This document shows, in pieces, positions 38,211 to 47,238 of a stretch of 64,000 nt of DNA. The notes under the pieces were generated by a model. That model ran no database searches. It saw nothing but the letters and a program-made list of their open reading frames with translations, and was not told where the DNA came from. Made by a program: the position numbers and the translations under genes. Within the stretch, counting starts at the first letter, position 1. Each line of letters opens with the position of its first letter. Source of the stretch: Belliella alkalica (GTDB lineage: Bacteria > Bacteroidota > Bacteroidia > Cytophagales > Cyclobacteriaceae); assembly GCF_022549785.1 (NCBI RefSeq), contig NZ_JAKZGO010000004.1, positions 235,603-299,602 of the forward strand, read 5' to 3'.

Positions 38211-41093
38211 ATGAAAATATCATTACTTGTTACCATAACCATCATCTTACTTGGAGCTTTTCCAATTTATTCCTCCGCACAAAACGGGACTATACGAGGT
38301 ACTGTCATAGATGAAGGTACCGGCGAGCCGCTATTTGGAGTATCTGTACTCGTAGTAGGGACACAAATCGGCGCTGTCACGGATTTTGATGGTGATTTTG
38401 AGATCCAAATCGGTGCAGGTGTTCATACATTAAAACTCTCATATGTATCTTATAATACTGTAGAAATACCTAATGCTAAGGTTGAAGCGGGCAAAGTATT
38501 GGTATTGGATAATCTGGTCATGGCTGAATTTACTTCCGATTTGGAGACCGTTACCATTTCTGCTGAAGCAATTAGGACAACAGAAGCTGCTTTGATGTCG
38601 GTAAAACGAAACGCTTCAAACTTAATGGATGGAATTTCAAGTTCTACTTTTAGACAAATTGGAGATGGTGATGCTGCCGGTGCTATCAAAAGAGTGACTG
38701 GTGTCTCAGTCGAAGGTGGCAAATATGTCTATATCAGAGGCTTGGGTGATCGCTATACAAAAACAGTATTAAACGGAGTAGATATCCCAGGACTTGATCC
38801 TGATAGAAATACCATCCAAATGGATATCTTTCCTACAAATGTTATTGACAACATCGTTGTGTCTAAATCCTTTACTGCAGAATTACCAGCAGATTTTACA
38901 GGTGGGGTGGTAAACTTAGAAACCAAAGATTTTCCAGAAGAGAAAACAATGAACTTCAGTGTTTCTGGTGGTTACAATCCAAACATGCATTTTAATCCTA
39001 ATGCACTAAGTGTCGGGGGTGGTAAAACTGATTGGTTAGGTTTTGATGATGGTGGGAGGGAGATTCCGACTGCTGGTGTGGCAGACATACCACAATTTCC
39101 GGATGTTATCGGTAGTCCTAACTCTGAAAGAGGACAACAGTTCCAATCCATATTGAGGAAATTTAATCCTACTTTGGGCGGAACAAGACAGCGTAGTCCA
39201 ATGGATTTTGGATTAGGTTACTCTGTCGGTGATCAGTTTAATATTAAGGATAAGAAAATAGGATATAATTTCGCATTGACATACAGAAACGAAACCGAGT
39301 ATTACAAAGAAGCAGAATTTAATTTGTTTGGAAAGCCCAGAACATCTGATGTATTTGAGCTTGAAGCTCTGGAGAGATCGTCAGGAGACTATTCTACAAA
39401 CAATGTTTTGTTGGGCGGGATTGCCGGATTAGCTTACAAATCTGATTTTACGAAAATCAAACTGAATTTATTGAGAATTCAAAGTGGGGAATCCAAAGTC
39501 GCTCAATTTAATTTTATCAATACAAATTTAGGAGCTGAATTTGAAGCAGATCAGTATAATGTAGAATACAGTGAAAGGGCTTTGACAAATTTGCTTTTGA
39601 GTGCAAGTCATTTTATTGATGGAGGAAAGTGGCAGTTGAACTGGAAAGTCTCACCTACCTTGAGCACAATCAATGACCCGGATGTGAGAATTACAAGGTT
39701 CAGAGTACCAACAAACACTATAGGAACTGAGGTAGGTCTACCTACGAGAATTTGGAGGAGTCTTGAAGAACAAAGTTTATTTGGAAATGTGGATTTGACA
39801 AAAAGCTATATGTTCAATAGCAAAGCAGCTAAACTTAAATTTGGTAGTGCTTATGTTTATAAAAATAGAGATTTCTTGATCGAAAGCTTCCAGTTTAATG
39901 TTGGAAATACCCAATTTGATGGTGATCCAAATAGAGTGTTGTTGGAAGAAAACCTTTTCTCGGCTGAAAATAGAAATGGAATCAGGTACGAGCCCACATT
40001 TATCCCAATCAATCCTAATCAATACAATTCTAACTTGGCAAATATTGGAGCTTATGTTTCCAATGAATTTAATCCTCTGCCAAACTTGAAAGCAATTGTT
40101 GGGTTGAGAGTTGAGCAATACACACAATACTATACAGGCACGAATCAAACCAATACAATTATTTTTGATAATGAAAAAGTATTGGATGACTTGGATTTCT
40201 TTCCCACACTAAACTTGGTTCAGGCCATTGGACAAAACCAAAATCTTAGACTGGCAGCTTCGAGAACTATAGCTCGTCCTTCTTTCAAAGAGTTGTCTTT
40301 TGCAGAGATTTTGGACCCTATCACAGGAAGGACATTCATAGGGGCATTGTTTCCTGAAACTTCTGAAGGGGGAACAGAAATTCTTTGGGATGGAAATCTT
40401 CAAGCAACTAGGATCAATAACTTTGATGTAAGATGGGAAAAGTTTACTGGGAGAAATGAAATTTTCTCAGCGAGTATTTTCTACAAAATGTTTGATCGTC
40501 CAATAGAAATGGTTCAATTTCTTTCTGACCCTGGATCTTTCCAGCCTAGAAATGTTGGAAATGGCTCAGTTTTAGGCTTGGAATTGGAGCTAAGAAAATC
40601 ACTTGATTTAATTTCTCCTTCAATGAAGAACTTCTTTTTTAATGCGAACTTAACCTTTGTAGAGTCTAAAATTGATATGTCTGAGTCCGAATTTAGGTCG
40701 AGAGAGCTTACTGCTAGAGATGGCGAAAATGTATCAAGAACTAGACAAATGGCTGGCCAAGCTCCTTATATTATCAATACTGGGATTTCGTACAACAATA
40801 TGATTTCTGGAATTGAGGCAGGATTGTTTTATAACGTTCAAGGATCTACTTTGAATTATGTCGGGTTTGGTAACAGAACAGATACTTACACAGTACCTTT
40901 TCATGCTCTGAATTTCAATATCAACAAAACTTGGGGTAAAGAAGATAGGCTTCAGACTTCCATGAATGTGGTCAATCTCCTAGATGATAAAAAACAAGAG
41001 GTATTTAGGATGTATAATGCTGAAGAACAATTTTTCTCGTCACTTAGACCAGGTCGTAGAGTTTCTTTGAGTGTTAGATATGCTATTTGGTAA
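38211..41093 (+). CDS. TonB-dependent outer-membrane receptor with carboxypeptidase-like domain
   Basis: 960 aa. A signal peptide (ending YSSAQ) is followed by a carboxypeptidase-D regulatory-like domain (GTIRGTVIDEGTGEPLFGVSV, about residues 26-110), a plug (YVYIRGLGDRYTKTVLNGVDIPG) and a 22-strand barrel ending RRVSLSVRYAIW, the last aromatic being the barrel-assembly signal. It takes up a ligand using TonB energy. The ligand is not readable. Partner lipoprotein upstream; terminator 25 bases past the stop. Confidence 0.93.
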   Translation: MKISLLVTITIILLGAFPIYSSAQNGTIRGTVIDEGTGEPLFGVSVLVVGTQIGAVTDFDGDFEIQIGAGVHTLKLSYVSYNTVEIPNAKVEAGKVLVLDNLVMAEFTSDLETVTISAEAIRTTEAALMSVKRNASNLMDGISSSTFRQIGDGDAAGAIKRVTGVSVEGGKYVYIRGLGDRYTKTVLNGVDIPGLDPDRNTIQMDIFPTNVIDNIVVSKSFTAELPADFTGGVVNLETKDFPEEKTMNFSVSGGYNPNMHFNPNALSVGGGKTDWLGFDDGGREIPTAGVADIPQFPDVIGSPNSERGQQFQSILRKFNPTLGGTRQRSPMDFGLGYSVGDQFNIKDKKIGYNFALTYRNETEYYKEAEFNLFGKPRTSDVFELEALERSSGDYSTNNVLLGGIAGLAYKSDFTKIKLNLLRIQSGESKVAQFNFINTNLGAEFEADQYNVEYSERALTNLLLSASHFIDGGKWQLNWKVSPTLSTINDPDVRITRFRVPTNTIGTEVGLPTRIWRSLEEQSLFGNVDLTKSYMFNSKAAKLKFGSAYVYKNRDFLIESFQFNVGNTQFDGDPNRVLLEENLFSAENRNGIRYEPTFIPINPNQYNSNLANIGAYVSNEFNPLPNLKAIVGLRVEQYTQYYTGTNQTNTIIFDNEKVLDDLDFFPTLNLVQAIGQNQNLRLAASRTIARPSFKELSFAEILDPITGRTFIGALFPETSEGGTEILWDGNLQATRINNFDVRWEKFTGRNEIFSASIFYKMFDRPIEMVQFLSDPGSFQPRNVGNGSVLGLELELRKSLDLISPSMKNFFFNANLTFVESKIDMSESEFRSRELTARDGENVSRTRQMAGQAPYIINTGISYNNMISGIEAGLFYNVQGSTLNYVGFGNRTDTYTVPFHALNFNINKTWGKEDRLQTSMNVVNLLDDKKQEVFRMYNAEEQFFSSLRPGRRVSLSVRYAIW

Positions 41094-41117
41094 GTAATAA
41101 AACTATAGAAAATTTCT

Positions 41118-41148
41118 AAGCCCTCTCCTTTCAGGTGAGGGCTTTTTT
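41118..41148 (+). terminator. Rho-independent terminator of the TonB receptor gene
   Basis: AAGCCCTC pairs with GAGGGCTT, followed by a T-run. Confidence 0.92.
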
Positions 41149-41149
41149 G

Positions 41150-41201
41150 TTTTAATGTTATTTTAATGTTAAATTGTGTTAACAATTTGGTAACATTAAA
41201 A
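41150..41201 (+). promoter_or_regulatory. Nested palindrome directly before the transglutaminase-like gene
   Basis: Two direct copies of TTTTAATGTTA (41150-41160, 41161-41171) are followed by a nested inverted repeat: AAATTGT-GTTA-ACAATTT at 41171-41188 inside TTTTAATGTTA...TAACATTAAAA ending at 41201. The arms are 17 bp but for a 3-base insertion on the right. It ends one base before the ATG, so it could be an operator or a hairpin that covers the start. Confidence 0.55.
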
Positions 41202-41202
41202 T

Positions 41203-41967
41203 ATGAAATGGTTTCTCACTTTTTTTTCGGCAACTATACTGAACTTTAGTGGTTTGGCAACTGGAAATTCTGCGGAGAATGTTCAAGTGAATTTTTCTGC
41301 TACCAATTTCATTGAATTTTGGAGCCAAAATGACCTGAATTTTCAGAAACTAAACATCAAAATCGAATCTGATTTTTTGAAATACGGTCACAGCCAAAAA
41401 TTTCTTAAACTACTTTTTTATCGAAGTCAAAAAACATTGCTAAAATCTTATCAACAATATGCCCCAATCGATGCTTTGATTTCTGATGGGAATTATGATT
41501 GTGTAAGTGGCTCTTTGCTTTTAGCTGTATTTTTGGAAAAATATGACTTCGATTATCAAATTGTTGAAACCTCCTTTCATGTATTTATCAGTGTGAATAT
41601 AGATGGAAAGGAACTCATTTTGGAATCAACAGATCCCTATAATGGCTTCATCACGGATACTGAAGAAGTAAAGGGTTTCTTTAATGATTTTGAATTAAAG
41701 ACTGTGGATGCGAAAGACTTTTACCTTGAGCCAAACCACAAATTGCTAGCTGAGGTTTTTTCCCCAATTATTTTCAAAAAAATCAAGCTACAGGAGCTTC
41801 ATGGATTGACTTTTTTTAATCGTGCTATTTATTTTAATAATTCTGGAGAGGTAGTAAAAGCTTTAGAAATGGTCCAAAATGCAGAGCAACATTATAATGC
41901 CAAAAGGATTCTGGCATTAAAGGAATTGCTTCAAGCACAATATGCAATCGCTTCACGGGATGAATAG
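41203..41967 (+). CDS. Transglutaminase-like-fold exported protein
   Basis: 254 aa. A signal-like N-terminus (MKWFLTFFSATILNFSGLAT). A possible Cys-His-acid triad is seen in NYDCVSGSLLLAVFL (Cys), ETSFHVFISVNI (His) and ILESTDPYNGF (Asp/Glu). The fold would be papain/transglutaminase-like; it may be a protease, amidase or a binding protein. The upstream palindrome and the downstream His/Cys-rich gene suggest common regulation, but this is inference. The C-terminal 60 residues look like a TPR-type helical end. Confidence 0.6.
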   Translation: MKWFLTFFSATILNFSGLATGNSAENVQVNFSATNFIEFWSQNDLNFQKLNIKIESDFLKYGHSQKFLKLLFYRSQKTLLKSYQQYAPIDALISDGNYDCVSGSLLLAVFLEKYDFDYQIVETSFHVFISVNIDGKELILESTDPYNGFITDTEEVKGFFNDFELKTVDAKDFYLEPNHKLLAEVFSPIIFKKIKLQELHGLTFFNRAIYFNNSGEVVKALEMVQNAEQHYNAKRILALKELLQAQYAIASRDE

Positions 41968-41976
41968 ATTTTTTTA

Positions 41977-41998
41977 TTTTAAATGCTTACATTTAAAA
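41977..41998 (+). promoter_or_regulatory. Perfect 9-bp palindrome before the His/Cys-rich gene
   Basis: TTTTAAATG-CTTA-CATTTAAAA, perfect 9-bp arms, ends one base before the GTG at 42000. The arms TTTAAATG and CATTTAAA are also in the larger palindrome at 57483-57521. It could be an operator for a metal-responsive regulator. Confidence 0.5.
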
Positions 41999-41999
41999 T

Positions 42000-42305
42000 G
42001 TGAACAATATTATTTCTTTCATATTGCTTGGCTATTTGATGCTATTGCTGATAGCACCCCTTCATGAAGCAGATCAATGTGATCATGGACCCGAACACAC
42101 GGAGCAACATGAATCTGATCATGCTGAGAATCAGTGCTGCCCGCCTTTTTCGGTGTGCAAAGTTTGTTCGCTTTTTGTTTATCAAATGATTTGGCAGTTT
42201 GAATCTCTTGAATTTGAGTCTGTTCAAATTACAAATACTGTTTTGATCCAGTCAAAATACCCAACATCCAACATCCAAATCTGGCAACCACCCAAGCTTG
42301 CCTAA
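42000..42305 (+). CDS. Small exported His/Cys-rich protein, DUF6660-like
   Basis: 101 aa from GTG. A hydrophobic signal (ISFILLGYLMLLLIAP) is followed by a segment rich in His, Asp, Glu and Cys (CDHGPEHTEQHESDHAENQ and CCPPFSVCKVCS). Genes like this precede TonB receptors in Bacteroidota, and the 42446 receptor follows 140 bases later. Metal binding (Cu, Zn or Ni) in the periplasm is likely by composition. The DUF6660 label is from pattern resemblance only. Confidence 0.55.
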   Translation: MNNIISFILLGYLMLLLIAPLHEADQCDHGPEHTEQHESDHAENQCCPPFSVCKVCSLFVYQMIWQFESLEFESVQITNTVLIQSKYPTSNIQIWQPPKLA

Positions 42306-42445
42306 ATTTTTCTAATTCCTTTTGTAGCGAAGTGTGCACAAAAGGAGTCTATACATCCTCTTTTTCATAAGGTAAGATTGCAATTTCCACTTCTTACTGA
42401 GAGGATTGTCAAAATTTATTTTTAATCATATTACAATATTTACTT

Positions 42446-44626
42446 ATGAAAAAAATCTGCATGCTTGGCCTTTTTTGGCTGAGCTTGACTTGCTGTTTGA
42501 TGGCTCAAGACCTACAAGTAGTAGTCAAAGATGAACACGAAAATACAGCATTAATAGGAGTCTCGATGCTTATCTTGGAGAATAAGCAGGGGGCTGTTTC
42601 GGATGAGAATGGTTTGATCATTTTCCCAAATCCACCTGCTGGGAAGCTGACGCTGAGGTTTCAGTTGATCGGTTATGAGAGGAAGCAAATCACTATCAAT
42701 TGGCCAGATGATGTTGGTAAAATGCCTTTGGAAGTAGCCTTGCATGAATCCCATGACGAGATGGAGACTGTGACGGTATCTTCCACCAGAAGTTCGCGAA
42801 CCATAGAGGATATCCCTACCAGGGTGGAATTTATAGCAGGGGAAGAATTGGACGAAAAAGTCAATATGAAACCTGGAGATATCAGGGTGCTTTTGAGTGA
42901 AAGTACAGGGATTCAAGTACAGGTGACTTCTCCAACTTCAGCCAATGCAGGGATCAGAATTCAAGGATTGGATGGCCGCTACACCCAAATCTTGAAAGAT
43001 GGATTTCCGCTGTATTCCGGTGCGGCAAGTGGATTGGGGCTTTTGCAGATCCCACCTTTGGATCTGCAGCAAGTGGAGCTGATCAAGGGTTCGGCATCTA
43101 CACTTTATGGTGGAGGGGCCATCGCTGGATTGGTGAATTTGATCTCAAAAAGACCTGATGAAGAGGGAGAGTTGAGCTTTGTGCTCAATGCCACCAATGC
43201 TAGTGGTTTTGATGCCTCAGGATTCTATGGTAAGCGAAATGATAAAATAGGCACGACTGTTTTCGGGGCTTACAACACCAATTCACCTTTCGATCCATCG
43301 TCAATTGGATTGAGTGCAATTCCGAAGTTTGACCGCTTTACTTTCAATCCAAAAGTCTTTCTTTATCCTTCCAGCTCTACTGACTTGGAATTTGGCGTAA
43401 ACTTGTCTTTGGAAGACAGGGTTGGGGGAAATATGGATTATCTTAAGGGAAATCGGTCAAATCCAGATGCTTTTTTTGAAAGAAACCAAAGTGAAAGACT
43501 CAGCACTCAGTTTGTCTTAAACCATCGCTTGGAAGAAAAGAAAAGGCTTCAGGTAAAAAACAGTTACAATGTCTTCAATCGTAAACTCGGGACAAATGCT
43601 TATGATTTCAATGCGGTGCAACAATCTACATTCACTGAAATCAATTACCAGATAGATGGTGAAGCTACAGATTGGGTAATAGGAGGGAATCTCTGGACGG
43701 AAGCATTCAAGGAAGAGCAGACCAACAGCTTTCCAGTGAGAGATTATAACCTCAATACTTTTGGTGCTTTTGTACAGAACAATACTAACTTGAGTCAAAA
43801 GTGGGTTTTGGAGTCTGGTCTGAGAACGGATTATGTGATGGATTATGGGCTGGCAATATTACCAAGAGTAGCCTTGATGTACAAGGCAAATATGAATTTC
43901 AGTTCTAGGTTTGGAGGAGGATTGGGCTACAAGGCTCCGACGATTTTCACCGAAGAAAGTGAAAGGTTGCAGTATCAGAATATTCAGCCAATCGACGCTG
44001 ATTTCAATACTTTGGAGAAAAGTTATGGACTCAATTGGGATTTGAACTACAAGACTTCCTTATTCAATGACCAACTGTTTTTCAGCGTCAACCATTTGTT
44101 TTTCTACACATATCTGAACAATCCATTGTTCTTGGAGCAAGTAGGTGGAACAGATTATCGCTTCATAAACATTGATGGATATAGTGATACCAAAGGAACA
44201 GAGACCAATGTCAAATGGATGTTTAGGGATTTCAAATGGTTTATGGGGTATACCTATACCCACGCTAGGATCAATTCGAATGGGATAAGAAGAGACAATC
44301 CATTGACTCCAAAACATAGAATCAATTCCGTGCTATTCTACGAAGTACATGATAAGTGGAAAATTGGCTGGGAGTCCTATTATTTCAGCCAACAGCGCTT
44401 GAGTGATGGTTCGGTGGGGCAGTCCTATTGGATCATGGGTTTTATGGCGGAGAAGATTTGGGAGAAATTTTCGGTATTTATTAATTTCGAAAATTTCCTA
44501 GATGCCCGTCAAACGCGTTTTGACACCATTTTCACAGGCAATATAGACAATCCAAATTTCAGGGAAATCTATGCGCCATTGGATGGATTTGTGATCAATG
44601 GAGGAGTGAAGCTGAGGTTGATGTAG
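42446..44626 (+). CDS. TonB-dependent receptor, probably metal uptake
   Basis: 726 aa. A signal peptide, a carboxypeptidase-like domain (LQVVVKDEHENTALIGVSML), a plug (ETVTVSSTRSSRTIEDIPTRVEFI and NAGIRIQGLDGRYTQILKDGFPLY) and a barrel ending NGGVKLRLM. The shorter length and the plug are those of siderophore- or metal-type receptors rather than SusC. Together with the small His/Cys protein just upstream it probably imports a metal or metal chelate. The substrate is not readable. Confidence 0.9.
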   Translation: MKKICMLGLFWLSLTCCLMAQDLQVVVKDEHENTALIGVSMLILENKQGAVSDENGLIIFPNPPAGKLTLRFQLIGYERKQITINWPDDVGKMPLEVALHESHDEMETVTVSSTRSSRTIEDIPTRVEFIAGEELDEKVNMKPGDIRVLLSESTGIQVQVTSPTSANAGIRIQGLDGRYTQILKDGFPLYSGAASGLGLLQIPPLDLQQVELIKGSASTLYGGGAIAGLVNLISKRPDEEGELSFVLNATNASGFDASGFYGKRNDKIGTTVFGAYNTNSPFDPSSIGLSAIPKFDRFTFNPKVFLYPSSSTDLEFGVNLSLEDRVGGNMDYLKGNRSNPDAFFERNQSERLSTQFVLNHRLEEKKRLQVKNSYNVFNRKLGTNAYDFNAVQQSTFTEINYQIDGEATDWVIGGNLWTEAFKEEQTNSFPVRDYNLNTFGAFVQNNTNLSQKWVLESGLRTDYVMDYGLAILPRVALMYKANMNFSSRFGGGLGYKAPTIFTEESERLQYQNIQPIDADFNTLEKSYGLNWDLNYKTSLFNDQLFFSVNHLFFYTYLNNPLFLEQVGGTDYRFINIDGYSDTKGTETNVKWMFRDFKWFMGYTYTHARINSNGIRRDNPLTPKHRINSVLFYEVHDKWKIGWESYYFSQQRLSDGSVGQSYWIMGFMAEKIWEKFSVFINFENFLDARQTRFDTIFTGNIDNPNFREIYAPLDGFVINGGVKLRLM

Positions 44627-44635
44627 TTCAATAAG

Positions 44636-44734
44636 GCCTAATTTTTCGATTATAATCTAAAAAATACGCCTAATTTTTCGAACGTAATCGAAAAATTAGG
44701 CGTGATTTTCTGAAGGTTGAACTTTGGAAAAGTT
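44636..44734. repeat. 98-bp direct repeat, left copy, with 16-bp perfect hairpin
   Basis: Matches 45928-46025 in the same orientation. It contains ACGCCTAATTTTTCGA at 44666-44681 and its perfect reverse complement at 44688-44703, with a 6-base loop. A third partial motif is at 44636-44649. The repeat ends 2 bases before the AAA_14 stop codon. The hairpin may also serve as a terminator for the receptor gene. Confidence 0.8.
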
Positions 44735-44736
44735 AC

Positions 44737-45870
44737 TTATTGAAATAAAAATTCTACAAAATTGCTCTTACTGATCAATGAAGTCAGGTGTTCAGGGTAA
44801 GCTTGGAGAAAAGATGCTGGAAATCTTGCTTTTTGATCTTTCCATTTGAATTCATAAGCATCAAGTATTCCACCCTCTTCTTCAATATAATCGATTTCAG
44901 CTTTGTCATGTGTTCTCCAAAAGTAGGTGTTGACAAACTTACGATTGTAATGGTTGGATTTCATTCTCTCTGTGATGAGGAAGTTTTCCCATAGAGCTCC
45001 CTTATCCAAACGCATTTCAGGAATTGTAAAATTATTGATCAGGACATTTCTGATTCCATTATCGAAAAAATAGTACTTTTTGCCCTTTTTGATTTCATTC
45101 CGAAGGTTTCTGTTGAATGCAGGAAGTTTGAAGATAACAAAAGCTTTTTCCAATAAGTCAAGGTACTTTTCTACAGTGGCTGTATCAATGTTTCCAATCG
45201 TCTGGGCTAGTTCGTGATAACTGACTTCACTGCCGATCTGAAATGCCAAAGCTTTGAGCAACTTATCTATATGGCTTGGTTTGCGAATATTGTCAATTTG
45301 CAAAATGTCTTTGTAGAGATAGCTTTGCGCTATTTCTACCAATATTTCCTTTTCATTTCCAGGGTTGTTGACTACATCTGGATATGAGCCATAAATCAAT
45401 CTTGTGTCCAAAAGCCTCTTTGCTTCCAAAAGAGACGTGTTTTGGGCTATTTCAGAATAGCTCAAAGGAAAGAGTTGGAAAGTTTTCTTCCGTCCGGTAA
45501 GCGGTTCTGCTGTATTGTTTTGGAGATCAAATGCAGACGAACCTGTTGCGATTATTTGGATTTCAGTTTTGCTGTCGTATATCAATTTTAGCTTTTTACC
45601 AATATCTGGGATTTGTTGAGCCTCGTCGATTATGACCAACTTATTGTTAGGGCCTATTAATTGAATCAGTTGGGTACTTGTCTTCGCATCGGTGAATGCC
45701 TCAAGAATGTCTGCTTCGTCGGCATTGAGCCATGCGGAAGGTTGGTTGATCTTTTTTGTCAATTCTTCTAACAAGGTGGTTTTGCCTACTTGACGGGCTC
45801 CAAGCAACAGGATCACTTTTCCTTTGAAGCAATTATCTATGATTTTATTTAAAAGCTCTCTATTGACCAT
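44737..45870 (-). CDS. AAA_14 ATPase with DUF4143 C-terminal domain
   Basis: 377 aa. Walker A is GARQVGKTT (about residues 24-32), Walker B is LVIIDEAQQI; the C-terminal DUF4143 half has AEIDYIEEEGGILDAYEFKW, an ID...ExK pattern as in PD-(D/E)XK nucleases. This family is present in many copies in Bacteroidota and is of unknown function; links to nucleic-acid processing or stress have been proposed. The gene is exactly bracketed by ~98-bp direct repeats with perfect hairpins, so it may move as a unit or bind these sites. Its own start is ATG at 45870. Confidence 0.85.
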   Translation of the reverse strand: MVNRELLNKIIDNCFKGKVILLLGARQVGKTTLLEELTKKINQPSAWLNADEADILEAFTDAKTSTQLIQLIGPNNKLVIIDEAQQIPDIGKKLKLIYDSKTEIQIIATGSSAFDLQNNTAEPLTGRKKTFQLFPLSYSEIAQNTSLLEAKRLLDTRLIYGSYPDVVNNPGNEKEILVEIAQSYLYKDILQIDNIRKPSHIDKLLKALAFQIGSEVSYHELAQTIGNIDTATVEKYLDLLEKAFVIFKLPAFNRNLRNEIKKGKKYYFFDNGIRNVLINNFTIPEMRLDKGALWENFLITERMKSNHYNRKFVNTYFWRTHDKAEIDYIEEEGGILDAYEFKWKDQKARFPASFLQAYPEHLTSLISKSNFVEFLFQ

Positions 45871-45927
45871 AAATACTAAAATTGACTCATAAATTTAGAA
45901 AAATTAATCATGTAATCTAAATTTTAA

Positions 45928-46025
45928 GCCTAATATTCAGATTATAATCTAAAAATTACGCCTAATTTTTCGATTACGTTCGAAAAATTAGGCGTGTTTA
46001 CTGAGGGTTTAACTTTTCCAAAGTG
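45928..46025. repeat. 98-bp direct repeat, right copy, with 16-bp perfect hairpin
   Basis: Matches 44636-44734. The same 16-bp arm lies at 45958-45973 and its reverse complement at 45980-45995. Here it is 58-155 bases upstream of the AAA_14 start, so it cannot serve as that gene's terminator. The two copies differ by about 15 substitutions and a 1-base gap. Confidence 0.8.
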
Positions 46026-46206
46026 CACGGCGGCAATTTTCCCCTAAATGACACTTTTTTCCTTCCTAGTGCCCCTTGTGGAAATCTTAGTGTTCCTTGT
46101 GGTTAAAATTGAAGTCAATGTTTTATAAGATAATCACCAAAATCATACATATTTCAACTTAACCAAAACATTCATTTTAGAAATAAGACTAAATGCTGAA
46201 TTTCAC

Positions 46207-46356
46207 ATGTTTTTGATAGATAAATACGACTACCAAAATGTATGGATTGCTGAATCGGATGCCATTGGAAGAGGTACAAATCAATTTACAGAATTGTATG
46301 ATCGTATATCTAAAGAACTTGCAAGTAAACTTAAAGAGAATGGTTTTATAAACTAA
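46207..46356 (+). other. 49-codon open frame, perhaps a gene remnant
   Basis: ATG at 46207 to TAA at 46354. The peptide (MFLIDKYDYQNVWIAESDAI...) ends with a helix, ISKELASKLKENGF, as in the end of a small exported protein. There is no signal peptide, and the upstream part is not open, so it is likely a remnant next to the mobile-looking AAA_14 block. 46026-46206 holds a stretch with AGTGCCCCTTGTGG and AGTGTTCCTTGTGG direct copies but no gene. Confidence 0.35.
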
Positions 46357-46428
46357 ATAGTTGTCAATTCTAAATTTCCTCAGCCATCCAACCAATCTTT
46401 TCACTGAGTAAAATTACTTTCTATTGAG

Positions 46429-47010
46429 TTATCTCTTAGATGGAAGTGAACCCGAAAAGGAGATGCCGATAGAATTGCCCGAGAACGACTCACCTTGTTT
46501 ATTTTTATAGGTCATAGGAGTATATGTCAAGGCTGCCCACTTGTATCCAAACTCAAATCGCGGTCCAGATGTGCTGGTGTAAGTGACATCAGGGAAGAAA
46601 CCATCACCTCTTAGTTTTGGGTTCAAATGCGTTGTAATACCTACCCCAAGTCTGAAGTCATCATTTATTTTCCAAAACGGAGTCAAGTGGACTGGGAACC
46701 TCAAAAACATAATGTTTGCATCATCTGCTGCTGTGGGAGTCCACTTCAAACTTATTGCAGAGCGAACCATAAACTGTTTTAAATTGGCAAATTGAAGTTC
46801 TCCTCCAAGGCCAAGGTTGATACCCTGCCCAGCGCGCATCTTTTGATCACCACCATTGGTAAAAAATACTTGTAATATTTCATCACCACCAAACTCGAAG
46901 CCCCCTTCGAAAAGCAATTTGACGCTAACTGCTTTCTCAGCCTCTTGTGAGAAAACAAGCGAATTAGTAAAAAAAAGACAGAAGCTCAAAGCAAGAATTA
47001 TTTTTTTCAT
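46429..47010 (-). CDS. Outer-membrane beta-barrel protein, small
   Basis: 193 aa. A signal peptide (ending FTNSLVFSQ) and alternating hydrophobic strands: INLGLGGELQF, FMVRSAISLKW, FRLGVGITTHL, PRFEFGYKWAALTYTPM, NSIGISFSGSL. An eight-stranded barrel similar to OmpW/PorT types is likely. The function is unknown. The stretch between it and the DUF2846 gene has no features. Confidence 0.72.
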   Translation of the reverse strand: MKKIILALSFCLFFTNSLVFSQEAEKAVSVKLLFEGGFEFGGDEILQVFFTNGGDQKMRAGQGINLGLGGELQFANLKQFMVRSAISLKWTPTAADDANIMFLRFPVHLTPFWKINDDFRLGVGITTHLNPKLRGDGFFPDVTYTSTSGPRFEFGYKWAALTYTPMTYKNKQGESFSGNSIGISFSGSLPSKR

Positions 47011-47238
47011 ATGATTTTTTTAAGGTTATTAAAACTTGAAGAATACACTTGATTTTAGGAAAGGGGTGCGTTAATTTTTTATGGCAGGAAGTTTTTTTGG
47101 TGAGTAAACAAAAAGGGCTGTTGCTTTGCTATTTATGGCAATAAATAAAGAGGTTCTATTTGAGGACTAGAATGTTTCAGTGATCTAGCAAAAGGGTTTA
47201 TTTGACCTATTTAGGTAGACCTTTTTTATAGACAATCT

